Shown: piece after piece, positions 39,943-50,305 of the stretch | Position numbering within the stretch: the stretch's first letter is position 1 | Layout: each line of letters starts with the position of its first letter | Source: Wolbachia endosymbiont of Ctenocephalides felis wCfeT | Lineage (GTDB): Bacteria; Pseudomonadota; Alphaproteobacteria; Rickettsiales; Anaplasmataceae | Assembly (NCBI RefSeq): GCF_012277295.1 | Contig: NZ_CP051156.1 | Location: 1 to 64,000 of the forward strand | DNA: 64,000 nucleotides | Reading direction: 5' to 3' | Notes under the pieces: generated by a model | What the model saw: the letters and a program-made list of their open reading frames with translations, nothing else | What the model was told of the DNA's origin: nothing | Database searches by the model: none | Position numbers and translations under genes: made by a program

Positions 39943-41391
39943 GTATCCATTCAGCCGGGCGGTAAAATAAAGAGTAGACAAGGAATGCTAAAAAGGTAAA
40001 CTAGAGTGGCTGTGAGGTAATATGGTTGATCTTTTAGAATTTTGCGAAAGTTTAAGCAGACTATAGAAAAGTTAGAAACAAAAATAGAAGAGCTTAAAGC
40101 AGAAAGGATCGAAAACGCTGAGTTAAAAGAAAGGCTTGGCTTAAGTTCAAAAAATTCATCTATACCAAGCTCCAAAGAATTATATAAGATGAGGGAAAAT
40201 AAGCCAAAAAGTGACAGGAAAGTAGGAGCACAGGTTGGACATAAAGGCAGTTACCGCCCTAAAATGGAGGCAGATGAGATGGTAAAAATAGAACTGCCCA
40301 ATACGTGTGAGTGCGGAGGAGAAATTGCGGTATCAAAAGATCCGTATACTCATCAAAAGGTCGATTTGCCGGAAATCAAGCCGTATGTAGTTGAATATCA
40401 ACTAGAGCATGGACGTTGCAAAAGATGTGGAAAAAGAAAAAGTAGCAAGCTACAAGAAGGAGTAACTGCGGACACATTTGGTCCAAGAGTTAAGTCAGTA
40501 ATTACAGCATTAAGTGGATTTTACAAGAATTCGAAAAAAGAAGTGGCAAATATTATAAAGGACATTTTCAACCTGGATATCAGCGTCGGTAGTGTATCAA
40601 ATAGCGAGGCTAGAGTGGCAGAAAAATGCCAAGAAGCATATGAGCAAATTGAGGAAGAGGTAAGCAAGAGCAAAATTTTACATATCGATGAAACTAGCCA
40701 TTACAACAAAGGTAAACAGGGCTGGTGCTGGATGTTTGCGAGCAAAATAGGAAGTGTGATCAAATTGACAGAGTCAAGAGGGATGAAAGTCCTGGAAAAT
40801 AGTAAATTTGGAAAGAATAACAACCTAGTAGTGACCGACAGATATGCAGCTTACAACTACTTTTCCAGCAAGAAAAGGCAGGTCTGTTGGGCACATTTAG
40901 CAAGAGATTTTGAAAGGTTGTCTCATAGTTGGAATAGCGAAGTGAAAGTTTTGGGGTATTATTTAAGGAATGTTGCTACTGAATTATTTGCATTGAAAAA
41001 AGCTCTGTTAAAGGATGAAATAGACACATTAAGGTTCATAAGAAGAGCAAGAAAATTACGCAAGTGAACGAGATATTACTTAAAGAATATATCAAATTTA
41101 CCCGAGGCAATTGGAGCGTCTCGAGTAGCAAAAAATATCATGAAATCGGATCTGATGATGTGGAAATTTTTGGACGATCCAGAAAATATTCCACTGACAA
41201 ACAACTATGCTGAGCAACAGATTCGGCATTACGTTGTTTACCGAAAAGTTTCATATTTTACACAATCGAAACGGGGAAATATGTTTCTTGAGAGGATAAT
41301 TTCATTGTACTTGACTTGGAGGCAAAAGAAGTTAAATCCTTTTCAAAACCTACTGGCTATTGCTTCTTAAGCCATACACCTGAATGGATAC
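39943..41391 (+). mobile_element. IS66-family element, copy E, no target duplication
   Basis: This 1449-bp element has intact GTATCCATTCAG ends. It is 12 bases shorter than the other short-form copies because of an internal deletion near 40107. The flanks (AGATAAAAA on the left, GATCTGAAT on the right) show no duplication. It separates a helicase-like fragment from a 5'-truncated ankyrin gene. Confidence 0.93.
40042..41370 (+). pseudogene. IS66 transposase, copy E, nonsense mutation
   Basis: The frame opens at TTG (MRKFKQTIEK), lacks four codons in the coiled coil, and stops at a TGA (41065-41067) where other copies have CGA (Arg). The frame then continues to 41370 with NNYAEQQIR. The catalytic Glu is therefore lost from the main product. 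Confidence 0.92.
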
Positions 41392-42363
41392 GATCTGAAT
41401 AATGAATTACCACTCAATACTGCTGCAGATAAGGAAAATTATGGTACCGTCAAGCCACTTTCTGCAAATAACGCAAACCCTAACTTGCCAGATAAACATG
41501 GTAGTTTACCACTTCATAAAGCTGTAGGCAAGGGAAATTATAATATCGTCAAGCTACTTTTAGAAAATAATGCAAACCCTAATTTGCAAGATGGACATGG
41601 TAGATTACCACTCAATATTGCTGTAGAAGAGGGAAATGATGATATCGATGATATCATCGAGTTACTTTTAAAGTATGGAGCAAATTTTAACTTGCAAGAT
41701 AAAGATGGTAACTCACCACTCCATATTGCTGTAGAAAATGGGAACTATTATATAGTCAAGCTACTTTTAGAAAATAATGCAAACCCTAACCTGCAAGATA
41801 AAGATGGTAACTCACCACTCCATATTGCTATAGAAAAGGGAGATTATAAAATTGTCGAGCTACTTTTAAAATATAGAGCAAATCCTAATTCACCATGTGG
41901 AGATGGCAATAGTCTATTATACTGGGCTACTATTAAGAGCAGACCAAATATAATGATTACAAAGCTGTTGCTAGAATACTATGCAAACCCTAATGCACCA
42001 ATATCCAAATCGGATAGCACAAGAATAGTAGAGTCTCGAAAAATCAGGAAAAACCCTGAGTTTAAAAAGTTACTGATGCAGTATGGAGGTATTGACAGGC
42101 GTGATATATACATCTTTGTAGCGTATTGTGCTGTCGCAGTACTTTCTATTCCTTTAGCTGTTCCTTCAGCTATTACTGTTCATCCTTTGCTTCTTATTCT
42201 AACAGTAGTTTGTGCAATTTCTGCACTAGCATTAGCAATTGATTTGGTAAAAGCTAAATTTTACCCTACCAAACCTTCCCCTGAATTTGCTGAAGAAGTG
42301 AGTGTTGAAGTAGCGAGAGATAGTTCAAAGAAAGTCGGAGAAGACAATCCTGTGATAGCATAA
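41392..42363 (+). pseudogene. Ankyrin-repeat membrane protein, 5' end lost at IS66
   Basis: The frame is open from the IS66 edge: codons from 41392 (DLNNELPLNTAADKENYGTV) already form an ankyrin-like unit. The first plausible start, TTG at 41485, therefore lies inside a repeat array. About five repeats follow (for example DGNSPLHIAVENGNYYIVKL then LLENNANPNLQD), then two C-terminal hydrophobic helices (about 207-255 from the TTG) and a short tail. Ankyrin proteins bind host or symbiont proteins and are abundant in Wolbachia. Promoter and start are probably missing, so expression would need a promoter in the element. Confidence 0.82.
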
Positions 42364-42498
42364 ATGATAGCCCATATTATCACCTGACCGATAACAAGTA
42401 AAAATCCACGCAAGCCTGACTACTCAGCTTCTCTCATGCAGAAAAACCTAGTATTTAAGTGAGGTATATCCTATAATAACGCCGTTGTATGCTCAAAC

Positions 42499-43719
42499 AT
42501 GTCCTTTACTTTTGAATTTACTATGGCTACTCGTTATTTGCGGGCAAAAAATGCGAGATTTTGCTCTGTAATGACACTATTTTCTATAATTGGTATTACA
42601 CTTGGAGTTGCAACGCTAATAGTGGTTATGTCCGTTATGAATGGATTTAGAGCAAAGTTACTTGACTCAATACTGGGTATTGATGGTCATATTAATGTGT
42701 ATTTTATCAATCAAGATTATCAAGCTATATCAAGATCCATCGAAGAAATTCCCGGTGTACTAAAAGCCACTCCGATGACAAATGATCAAGTCATTATTAC
42801 GGCAAATGGCAAAATTGCAGGCAGCATAGCCAGGGGTGTATTAGCTGAAGATATGATGAGTAATGCCACTGTTGCAAATAATATCATCGTAGGTAACATG
42901 AAAAACTTTGATGATGGGATAATAATAGGGGCACGTTTAGCAGAGAATTTGGAAATTGACTATGGTGATGAAGTCACATTTATATCATCTGATGGATTTG
43001 ATGCACTACTTGGTGAAATGCCACGCATGAAAAAATATAAAGTAGTCGCCATATTTGATATGGGTATGTTTGAACACGATAGCGCACTGATATATATGCC
43101 ATTACAATCTGCGCAGGATTTCTTTAATTACAAAGATAGTGTAAAAAACATAGAAGTATTTGTGAGTGACATTAATAAAGCTAATGAATTAGCAAATATC
43201 ATAAAAAAAGAGACAGGAATGGAAGCTGTAAGCTGGCAAGTGCAACAAAGTCACTATTTTAATGCTTTAAAAACCGAAAGAAATGTGATGTTTTTAATTC
43301 TAACTTTGATTATAGTTGTTGCAGCGTTTAATATTATCTCAAATCTAATGATGATAGTGCAAGAAAAGAAATCTGCAATTGCGATTATGCGAACATTTGG
43401 TGCAACAAGTAGTAGCATTATGCGCATGTTTTGCGCTTGTGGCTTGCTTATTGGCTTTGTCGGGACACTTCTTGGCTCTATTATTGGTGTTGTTTTTTCT
43501 CTCAATATTGAAAATATTAGAATATTCTTAGAAAATGTCACTAATGTTAAACTTTTTGATCCTATGATATATTTCTTCTCAAGTTTACCGGTAATATTAG
43601 TTCCTCAAGATGTAATTAGCATTTCTGCACTTGCATTGTTTCTATCGTTTTTAGCAACTATTGCTCCTGCTTTGCAAGCTGCTAAGCAAGACCCTGCGGA
43701 GATACTACGTTATGAGTGA
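42499..43719 (+). CDS. lolE: Lipoprotein-releasing system permease (LolC/LolE type)
   Basis: The 406-residue inner-membrane protein has an N-terminal helix (MATRYLRAKNARF then FSIIGITLGVATLIVVMSVMN), a periplasmic MacB-like domain (about 50-260), and three C-terminal helices (about 270-400) with MRTFGATSSSIMRMF and the closing ALQAAKQDPAEILRYE, all typical of LolC/E. It works with the ATPase LolD to release lipoproteins from the inner membrane; many alphaproteobacteria have a single LolC/E. It overlaps the next gene by 8 bases. Confidence 0.92.
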   Translation: MSFTFEFTMATRYLRAKNARFCSVMTLFSIIGITLGVATLIVVMSVMNGFRAKLLDSILGIDGHINVYFINQDYQAISRSIEEIPGVLKATPMTNDQVIITANGKIAGSIARGVLAEDMMSNATVANNIIVGNMKNFDDGIIIGARLAENLEIDYGDEVTFISSDGFDALLGEMPRMKKYKVVAIFDMGMFEHDSALIYMPLQSAQDFFNYKDSVKNIEVFVSDINKANELANIIKKETGMEAVSWQVQQSHYFNALKTERNVMFLILTLIIVVAAFNIISNLMMIVQEKKSAIAIMRTFGATSSSIMRMFCACGLLIGFVGTLLGSIIGVVFSLNIENIRIFLENVTNVKLFDPMIYFFSSLPVILVPQDVISISALALFLSFLATIAPALQAAKQDPAEILRYE

Positions 43720-44440
43720 AACTCAGAAAAAAAGCCTAGCTTGGCTTCTCATTGTGCTATTGCTTGCCAGTTATATTACAGTAAGCAATATAATCTTTTT
43801 TAGAATGAATCAGCAAGAAAATGAAAACAACGTGCAAGCTTTGTCAGAGAGTATGAATGAATTCAAAATGTTATTCGACATGAATCAATCCAGGATAGAA
43901 AAGAAAATACATGAATTAAAGAGAAGCATGCATAATCAATGTGAACAAACCGGTGACGGCAGCTCAAGAAATCTTGCAAAATTAATGCTGCACGTAGTTA
44001 AAATGAAAAATTCGTTATTAAAAGATGAGAAATTTAATAATCATATAAACACAATAAAGCCTTTAGTATCAGAGCTTGACGATTCAGAAATAGAGAACGC
44101 AGTAAATGAGTTGGAAAATTTAAAAGAAATCAGTACTTTACACGAATTAAAGTTTTCTTTTGAAAAAACTATTGATACTCTTAGATATTGCAATAGTACA
44201 CTATTTCAAAAAGCCATTTCAAATTGGGTAAAAATAGAGAATAAAAATGACCCATTAAGAGTAAAGTTTTCAGAGATTGAGGAATCAATAAATGATAATG
44301 ATTGGCAAAATATAGCATCAACAGTTAGTGACTTAACGTATCCAGAATTTAAGCCATGGCTTAATAAATTAAATGATTTTACTAAAGCTTCTCAGAATAT
44401 TTCAACAATATACCATCATTTATTACAGTATATCTCATGA
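43712..44440 (+). CDS. Single-pass inner-membrane coiled-coil protein upstream of HemY
   Basis: The start at 43712 (MSETQKKSLAWLLIVLLLAS) is chosen because it puts the membrane helix near the N-terminus; the frame is open 17 codons earlier inside the permease gene. The 242-residue product has one helix (about 9-28) and a long helical periplasmic part. Alphaproteobacteria often have a mitofilin-like protein just before HemY, and position and shape fit that, but sequence similarity was not tested. It ends 4 bases into the next gene. Confidence 0.68.
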   Translation: MSETQKKSLAWLLIVLLLASYITVSNIIFFRMNQQENENNVQALSESMNEFKMLFDMNQSRIEKKIHELKRSMHNQCEQTGDGSSRNLAKLMLHVVKMKNSLLKDEKFNNHINTIKPLVSELDDSEIENAVNELENLKEISTLHELKFSFEKTIDTLRYCNSTLFQKAISNWVKIENKNDPLRVKFSEIEESINDNDWQNIASTVSDLTYPEFKPWLNKLNDFTKASQNISTIYHHLLQYIS

Positions 44441-45672
44441 TTTATTTTATAATTTTTGCTCTTTCATTTTTGTTTGGAATGTGGATTAAGGTGAGTGGTG
44501 AGGTAATAAGACTAGAGTTTGCTAGTTATGCTATAAGTATTGATATATATTTTATTGTTCTAACTTGCATAGCTTTTTTATTTCTATTGTTCATAATAAC
44601 ACGCTTTTTTTCCTCCATTTCATCAGCATTTGCTAACATAAGAAGCAGAAGAAGAGATAGAGAGGAGCTGCTTCTTTTTGAAGCTTTTTTTAGCATAGAT
44701 TTAAATGATGAGGACAATGCTTATAAACTAATTAAAGGCCTAAATGAGGAGAGTGATAGGTCATCTTTAGTAAAACTCTTTAACTCTGGTAAAACAGGAA
44801 ATTATAATTTTTTTAGCAACGGTTTAATGAATATTGCAAGTAAAAACCGTAGCTTAGCTTTGCTTCTTGCTAACAAAATGATTGTACATTTAAAGCAAGA
44901 AAAAATGGTCTTTCAAAAATTTATAGAATACTGCTCTAATACAATTAATGATAGAATATTGTCTATTCCCTTTCAGGTTGAGCATTGCGTGCTTAGAGAA
45001 GATTGGATAAACGCAGCTGCAAAATTAAGGGAAGCTGTGAAGTTTAATATTTTTCTTCCCTTTGATAGTAAAGAAATGTTTGCAGTTTTTTACTGCGCTC
45101 TAGCCAAGCAACATGAAAATAAAGGAAATTTTAATGAGGCTATAAAGTCTTTGTTTAAAGCGCAAAGTTATCATGCGACTTTTCAGCCAATCAATTATTT
45201 AAAAGCAGAGCTATACATTAAGCTTGGAAAAATTCGCAAAGCTTCTACAGTTTTAGAGGAAGAGTATGAAAGAAATCCAACTCCACAAATAGCTAAACTT
45301 TACATTAGCTTAAATAATGATAAAGCAGAGAAATTATATGACTTACGACCTGATTATTATTTTAGTCACTGTTTACTTGCTTCATCTGCAATTGACTCTG
45401 GCAGACATGATCTTGCAAATCAATATCTAAATACTGCCATAAAAAAGGCTAATTACATGTCAATTTATCTGATTATGGTACAGTTAAAAATTGCATCGCA
45501 AGAACTTGATGAAGCAACTCATTGGATAAGCAAAATGAGATCTGATGCTTTACATGACTCACACTGGATGTGTAAGAGCTGCAACAAGCAGCTAGAGCAA
45601 TGGAATTACAAATGTTCCCATTGTGGTAGTTTTAACTGTATAGTTCTCAGTATACCGCGTATTACTGGTTAG
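44437..45672 (+). CDS. HemY-like inner-membrane TPR protein with C-terminal zinc ribbon
   Basis: The 411-residue protein begins with two membrane helices (about 3-20 and 38-62) in the HemY_N pattern (FIIFALSFLFGMWIKVSGEV). TPR-like helices follow (about 110-370), and the C-terminus has a four-cysteine ribbon, WMCKSCNKQ plus YKCSHCGSF. In alphaproteobacteria HemY-like proteins end in such a ribbon, as does LapB. The role is unclear (heme-pathway-linked or envelope biogenesis). IS66 copy F lies 34 bases after the stop. Confidence 0.75.
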   Translation: MIYFIIFALSFLFGMWIKVSGEVIRLEFASYAISIDIYFIVLTCIAFLFLLFIITRFFSSISSAFANIRSRRRDREELLLFEAFFSIDLNDEDNAYKLIKGLNEESDRSSLVKLFNSGKTGNYNFFSNGLMNIASKNRSLALLLANKMIVHLKQEKMVFQKFIEYCSNTINDRILSIPFQVEHCVLREDWINAAAKLREAVKFNIFLPFDSKEMFAVFYCALAKQHENKGNFNEAIKSLFKAQSYHATFQPINYLKAELYIKLGKIRKASTVLEEEYERNPTPQIAKLYISLNNDKAEKLYDLRPDYYFSHCLLASSAIDSGRHDLANQYLNTAIKKANYMSIYLIMVQLKIASQELDEATHWISKMRSDALHDSHWMCKSCNKQLEQWNYKCSHCGSFNCIVLSIPRITG

Positions 45673-45706
45673 TATTGAAGATTAATGGATCAAGATACCC
45701 CAATTC

Positions 45707-47167
45707 GTATCCATTCAGGTGTATGGCTTAAGAAGCAATAGCCAGTAGGTTTTGAAAAGGATTTAACTTCTTTTGCCTCCAAGTCAAGTACAATGAAATT
45801 ATCCTCTCAAGAAACATATTTCCCCATTTCGATTGTGTAAAATATGAAACTTTTCGGTAAACAACGTAATGCCGAATCTGTCGCTCAGCATAGTTGTTTG
45901 TCAGTGGAATATTTTCTGGATCGTCCAAAAATTTCCACATCATCAGATCCGATTTCATGATATTTTTTGCTACTCGAGACGCTCCAATTGCCTCGGGTAA
46001 ATTTGATATATTCTTTAAGTAATATCTCGTTCGCTTGCGTAATTTTCTTGCTCTTCTTATGAACCTTAATGTGTCTATTTCATCCTTTAACAGAGCTTTT
46101 TTCAATGCAAATAATTCAGTAGCAACATTCCTTAAATAATACCCCAAAACTTTCACTTCGCTATTCCAACTATGAGACAACCTTTCAAAATCTCTTGCTA
46201 AATGTGCCCAACAGACCTGCCTTTTCTTGCTGGAAAAGTAGTTGTAAGCTGCATATCTGTCGGTCACTACTAGGTTGTTATTCTTTCCAAATTTACTATT
46301 TTCCAGGACTTTCATCCCTCTTGACTCTGTCAATTTGATCACACTTCCTATTTTGCTCGCAAACATCCAGCACCAGCCCTGTTTACCTTTGTTGTAATGG
46401 CTAGTTTCATCGATATGTAAAATTTTGCTCTTGCTTACCTCTTCCTCAATTTGCTCATATGCTTCTTGGCATTTTTCTGCCACTCTAGCCTCGCTATTTG
46501 ATACACTACCGACGCTGATATCCAGGTTGAAAATGTCCTTTATAATATTTGCCACTTCTTTTTTCGAATTCTTGTAAAATCCACTTAATGCTGCAATTAC
46601 TGACTTAACTCTTGGACCAAATGTGTCCGCAGTTACTCCTTCTTGTAGCTTGCTACTTTTTCTTTTTCCACATCTTTTGCAACGTCCATGCTCTAGTTGA
46701 TATTCAACTACATACGGCTTGATTTCCGGCAAATCGACCTTTTGATGAGTATACGGATCTTTTGATACCGCAATTTCTCCTCCGCACTCACACGTATTGG
46801 GCAGTTCTATTTTTACCATCTCATCTGCCTCCATTTTAGGGCGGTAACTGCCTTTATGTCCAACCTGTGCTCCTACTTTCCTGTCACTTTTTGGCTTATT
46901 TTCCCTCATCTTATATAATTCTTTGGAGCTTGGTATAGATGAATTTTTTGAATTTAAGCCAAGCCTTTCTTTTAACTCAGCGTTTTCGATCCTTAGCGCT
47001 TTATTTTCTGCTTTAAGCTCTTCTATTTTTGTTTCTAACTTTTCTATAGTCTGCTTAAACTTTCGCAAAATTCTAAAAGATCAACCATATTACCTCACAG
47101 CCACTCTAGTCTACCTTTTTAGCATTCCTTGTCTACTCTTTATTTTACCGCCCGGCTGAATGGATAC
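45707..47167 (-). mobile_element. IS66-family element, copy F, no target duplication
   Basis: This 1461-bp element has GTATCCATTCAG ends. The left flank (CCCAATTC) and right flank (CTACCTCC) do not match, so the insertion has probably been rearranged since. No gene is visibly broken. Confidence 0.93.
45728..47068 (-). CDS. IS66 transposase, copy F (short N-terminus)
   Basis: The 446-codon frame starts at a TTG (MRKFKQTIEK) because of the one-base loss shared by copies C-G. Catalytic segments LHIDETSHY, VVTDRYAAYN and NNYAERQIR are all intact. It could be functional if the TTG start works and the first 7 residues are not needed. Confidence 0.88.
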   Translation of the reverse strand: MRKFKQTIEKLETKIEELKAENKALRIENAELKERLGLNSKNSSIPSSKELYKMRENKPKSDRKVGAQVGHKGSYRPKMEADEMVKIELPNTCECGGEIAVSKDPYTHQKVDLPEIKPYVVEYQLEHGRCKRCGKRKSSKLQEGVTADTFGPRVKSVIAALSGFYKNSKKEVANIIKDIFNLDISVGSVSNSEARVAEKCQEAYEQIEEEVSKSKILHIDETSHYNKGKQGWCWMFASKIGSVIKLTESRGMKVLENSKFGKNNNLVVTDRYAAYNYFSSKKRQVCWAHLARDFERLSHSWNSEVKVLGYYLRNVATELFALKKALLKDEIDTLRFIRRARKLRKRTRYYLKNISNLPEAIGASRVAKNIMKSDLMMWKFLDDPENIPLTNNYAERQIRHYVVYRKVSYFTQSKWGNMFLERIISLYLTWRQKKLNPFQNLLAIAS

Positions 47168-47543
47168 CTACCTCCCGTTAAAAATATCATTACTAGTATA
47201 TAAATTTTATCTAATTTTCTTACTTTTATTAGCCTTTTAATCAAAATTATGACAAATTATATGAAAAACCAGTTATTTCCATTTTGGAAATAACTGCCCT
47301 TTAAGTGGAAATAATTGGTCTTTAAAAGTATGTTGCCACATAATGATAGCGCTAAAGTTGTAATTTTGAAGTTTATGGAAGCTTTAATGCTCGTGCAGTT
47401 ATGTTTTAGCTACTTGAATGACACTATTTGTTGGTAACTGGCCTAAAATGTGATGTTTGTACAGTTGTGGCTTCAAACGGTTTTTTGATTGACTTTTAAT
47501 GCAACTAGGTTTATAAACTCTAATATTATGGGCTATCAGGTAT
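47168..47543. other. Intergenic region before nuoD, no gene seen
   Basis: This 376-base AT-rich stretch has no plausible ORF or tRNA. It contains the palindrome at 47270-47296 and a further partial copy of its arm (GTGGAAATAATTGG, about 47306-47319). The nuoD promoter presumably lies in the last 100 bases. Confidence 0.7.
47270..47296. repeat. Perfect 27-bp palindrome
   Basis: CAGTTATTTCCA and TGGAAATAACTG pair perfectly around TTT. The arm recurs at 47306-47319 and in the imperfect palindrome before parA (17029-17056), so it is a member of a small dispersed repeat family. Confidence 0.8.
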
Positions 47544-48716
47544 ATGCCAGACCTCAAGACAATGACATTAAATTTTGGACCTCAGCATCCGGCTGCACAT
47601 GGGGTGTTGCGCCTTATTTTGGAAATGGATGGCGAAATTGTGGAAAGAGCTGATCCTCATATTGGACTCTTGCACCGCGGTACTGAGAAACTAATAGAAT
47701 ACAAGACCTATCTTCAGGCTCTACCTTATTTTGATCGACTTGATTACGTATCGCCAATGTCGCAAGAGCATGCATATTCACTATGCGTTGAAAAATTGCT
47801 TCAGTGTGAAGTGCCAATTAGAGCGAAATATTTACGTGTACTATTTTGTGAGCTTACTAGAATACTGAATCATTTACTCAATATTTCCTCTCAAGCGCTT
47901 GATGTTGGAGCAATGACCCCTCTTTTGTGGCTCTTTGAGGAGCGGGAAAAAATACTGGAATTTTATGAAAGAGCTTCAGGTGCAAGGTTTCATGCGGCTT
48001 ACATAAGGCCTGGTGGAATTGCAGCCGATGTGCCAGAAGGTTTGATTGAGGATATTGCGAAATTTATAAAGCAATTTCCTAAATATATAGATGATGTTGA
48101 TGAGCTTTTAACAGAAAATAGAATATGGAAACAACGCACTGTAGGGATTAGTCAAATATCAATAGCACAGGCGCTTGATTGGGGCTGTACTGGACCAATG
48201 CTGCGTGCTGCTGGTCTTGCTTGGGATTTGCGAAAAAGCCAACCATATGAAATATACGATCAGCTAGATTTTAAGATACCGGTTGGCCAAAATGGTGACT
48301 GTTATGATCGCTACCTAGTTAGAATGGCAGAGATTAGACAGTCTATTAGTTTGGTTAAGCAGTGTATAAAAAACCTTCCTGAAGGGCCAATTAAAACTGA
48401 GGACAGAAAAATCTCTCCACCACCAAGAGCAGAGATGAAGCAATCCATGGAAGCTTTAATTCATCATTTTAAGCTTTATTCAGAAGGATATAGCGTACCA
48501 AAAGGTGAGGCTTATGCTGCTGTTGAGGCACCAAAGGGCGAATTTGGAGTGTATATAGTCTCAGATGGTACCAATAGACCTTATAGATGCCGAATAAGAG
48601 CACCAGGGTTTGCGCACTTACAAGCCTTAGATTTCATGTCAAAAGGGCACATGCTTGCTGATGTTTCAGCAATTATTGGCTCACTTGATATAGTTTTTGG
48701 TGAAATTGATAGATAA
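47544..48716 (+). CDS. nuoD: NADH-quinone oxidoreductase subunit D
   Basis: The 390-residue protein has the 49-kDa subunit hallmarks: [45 protein letters not shown] and the C-terminal [11 protein letters not shown] then [23 protein letters not shown]. It forms part of the quinone-binding site of complex I. The start ATG at 47544 fits the family. The gene stands alone between IS66 copy F and an unrelated coiled-coil gene. Confidence 0.97.
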   Translation: MPDLKTMTLNFGPQHPAAHGVLRLILEMDGEIVERADPHIGLLHRGTEKLIEYKTYLQALPYFDRLDYVSPMSQEHAYSLCVEKLLQCEVPIRAKYLRVLFCELTRILNHLLNISSQALDVGAMTPLLWLFEEREKILEFYERASGARFHAAYIRPGGIAADVPEGLIEDIAKFIKQFPKYIDDVDELLTENRIWKQRTVGISQISIAQALDWGCTGPMLRAAGLAWDLRKSQPYEIYDQLDFKIPVGQNGDCYDRYLVRMAEIRQSISLVKQCIKNLPEGPIKTEDRKISPPPRAEMKQSMEALIHHFKLYSEGYSVPKGEAYAAVEAPKGEFGVYIVSDGTNRPYRCRIRAPGFAHLQALDFMSKGHMLADVSAIIGSLDIVFGEIDR

Positions 48717-48823
48717 GCAGCAAACCTTCTTACTTTTTGGTTTGCGTCATAGGTAAAAATTTTTACTTTATTCTTAATCAAAATAATAATACTATTTAAT
48801 TAGTTATTTATTATTTTAGAGTC

Positions 48824-50194
48824 ATGAACCAAGAAGCAAATCGCCTATCCAAATTAATAGAACTTTCTAATTATTTTAAAAATTACTTAAAAATGAGCTC
48901 AGGAATAAATGTGCAAGGAAAGTCACAGGCAGAAATGCTTTCCAATATGCTAGATTTATGTATAGAGCTTGGTGATAAAGTATATTCAGAATCAACTCTT
49001 ACTTTTATTAACCTTCATATAAATGACAAGCAATTCATTATTGATAATTTTAGTAAAATCATCAAGTGTGGATACATTGAAAAAGAGCCACAAGCGGTAT
49101 TGTTTGGGCTCATAGCAAACTTAGCAAAAAAACAAACTAATAGTGAGGAATTAACGCAAGAGCAGGAGAAAGAAAGGTATAGATACATAAAAAACAAGTA
49201 TAAGAACTTTTCTTATACGTTAGATAACACAAAGAAAGCATGTAGTGATAAGGGCTTTATTGAACAATTTAACGGCTGCATTAATTACGTTTATGAAGCG
49301 ATAAAAGATATAGAGAAACAAAATGAAATAGAAGAACTAGAAAGGAAGAAAACAGAAGAGGCAAAAGAATTGGAAAGGCAAAAGATAGAAAGGGAGTTAT
49401 TAGAAGAGGAAAGTACTAAAAGTACTGAGAAAGTTCATTCTACGTTGCAGCCACAAAAGAAGAAAAAGTCTAAAAATAAGACAAGCAAGCCACAAAATGA
49501 GAAGAAAGTTGACTTTTCTCAAGCAGTTGGATGCAATAAAGATGAACAAACGACAAAGTGTGAAAAAGAGGAAGATAAGCAAACAACAGAATATAAAGAA
49601 TTTCAGGAGTTGAAAAAACGTGGATTCCCAGGTAAAAAATCAGAGGAATTTGAGAAAAAAATAAACAAAGAACTTAAAAGCCAGGAAGAGAGCAGTACAC
49701 CTGATAAAATGCGACAATCAGGATTATACGTTATTTTAATTGATTTGTATTTTTCGTGTACCATACATAATATAAAAAGTCATGATAAGGCATATAGTAA
49801 GACAATAGACGGTAATAAAGTTAGTTATATTACTCGTAATCTTAGTGATATAACCTCACGTATAAAAACTATCCAGGGCTATTTTGATAACATGCGTTCA
49901 GCGCGAGATGAATTAGTATCATTAAATTGTAAGGAAGATGAGCCTGAAACATGGCTTAAGAATATGGTAGATAATAATAAACAATTATTAGGGAAATTCT
50001 TAAAAAGTTTAAAAAAATTAGAAGAGTTGCTTACTAAAAGTGAAACAAAAGCAAAAGAAGCTCTTAATGAAATTAATTCGTGTGTAGATACATTAAATGA
50101 GCTTTTGAATCACGATAAACCATGGTGTATTTTATTTCACCCAAAAACAGAGCAAATTAAGATTCTACCTCTGGACCGCACATGTAGCTGTTGA
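48824..50194 (+). CDS. Hypothetical charged coiled-coil protein
   Basis: The 456-residue protein is not recognised. It has a helical N-terminal domain (about 1-150), a strongly charged coiled-coil and Lys/Glu/Gln-rich linker (about 160-295, with EELERKKTEEAKELERQKIE and a KKKKSKNK run), and a helical C-terminal domain (about 300-440) ending ILPLDRTCSC. No signal peptide or membrane helix is seen. Such architecture is common among Wolbachia proteins suspected of acting in the host, but there is no direct evidence here. Confidence 0.7.
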   Translation: MNQEANRLSKLIELSNYFKNYLKMSSGINVQGKSQAEMLSNMLDLCIELGDKVYSESTLTFINLHINDKQFIIDNFSKIIKCGYIEKEPQAVLFGLIANLAKKQTNSEELTQEQEKERYRYIKNKYKNFSYTLDNTKKACSDKGFIEQFNGCINYVYEAIKDIEKQNEIEELERKKTEEAKELERQKIERELLEEESTKSTEKVHSTLQPQKKKKSKNKTSKPQNEKKVDFSQAVGCNKDEQTTKCEKEEDKQTTEYKEFQELKKRGFPGKKSEEFEKKINKELKSQEESSTPDKMRQSGLYVILIDLYFSCTIHNIKSHDKAYSKTIDGNKVSYITRNLSDITSRIKTIQGYFDNMRSARDELVSLNCKEDEPETWLKNMVDNNKQLLGKFLKSLKKLEELLTKSETKAKEALNEINSCVDTLNELLNHDKPWCILFHPKTEQIKILPLDRTCSC

Positions 50195-50305
50195 TAGAGC
50201 TATTCAACAGTTATTGTTTCTATATAGGTACACTGTCCATGAATAATCTTGTATGGAACGCAGTTTACTTCTATACTTCTTAAAGAATTCAGAATTAAGA
50301 TAAAT

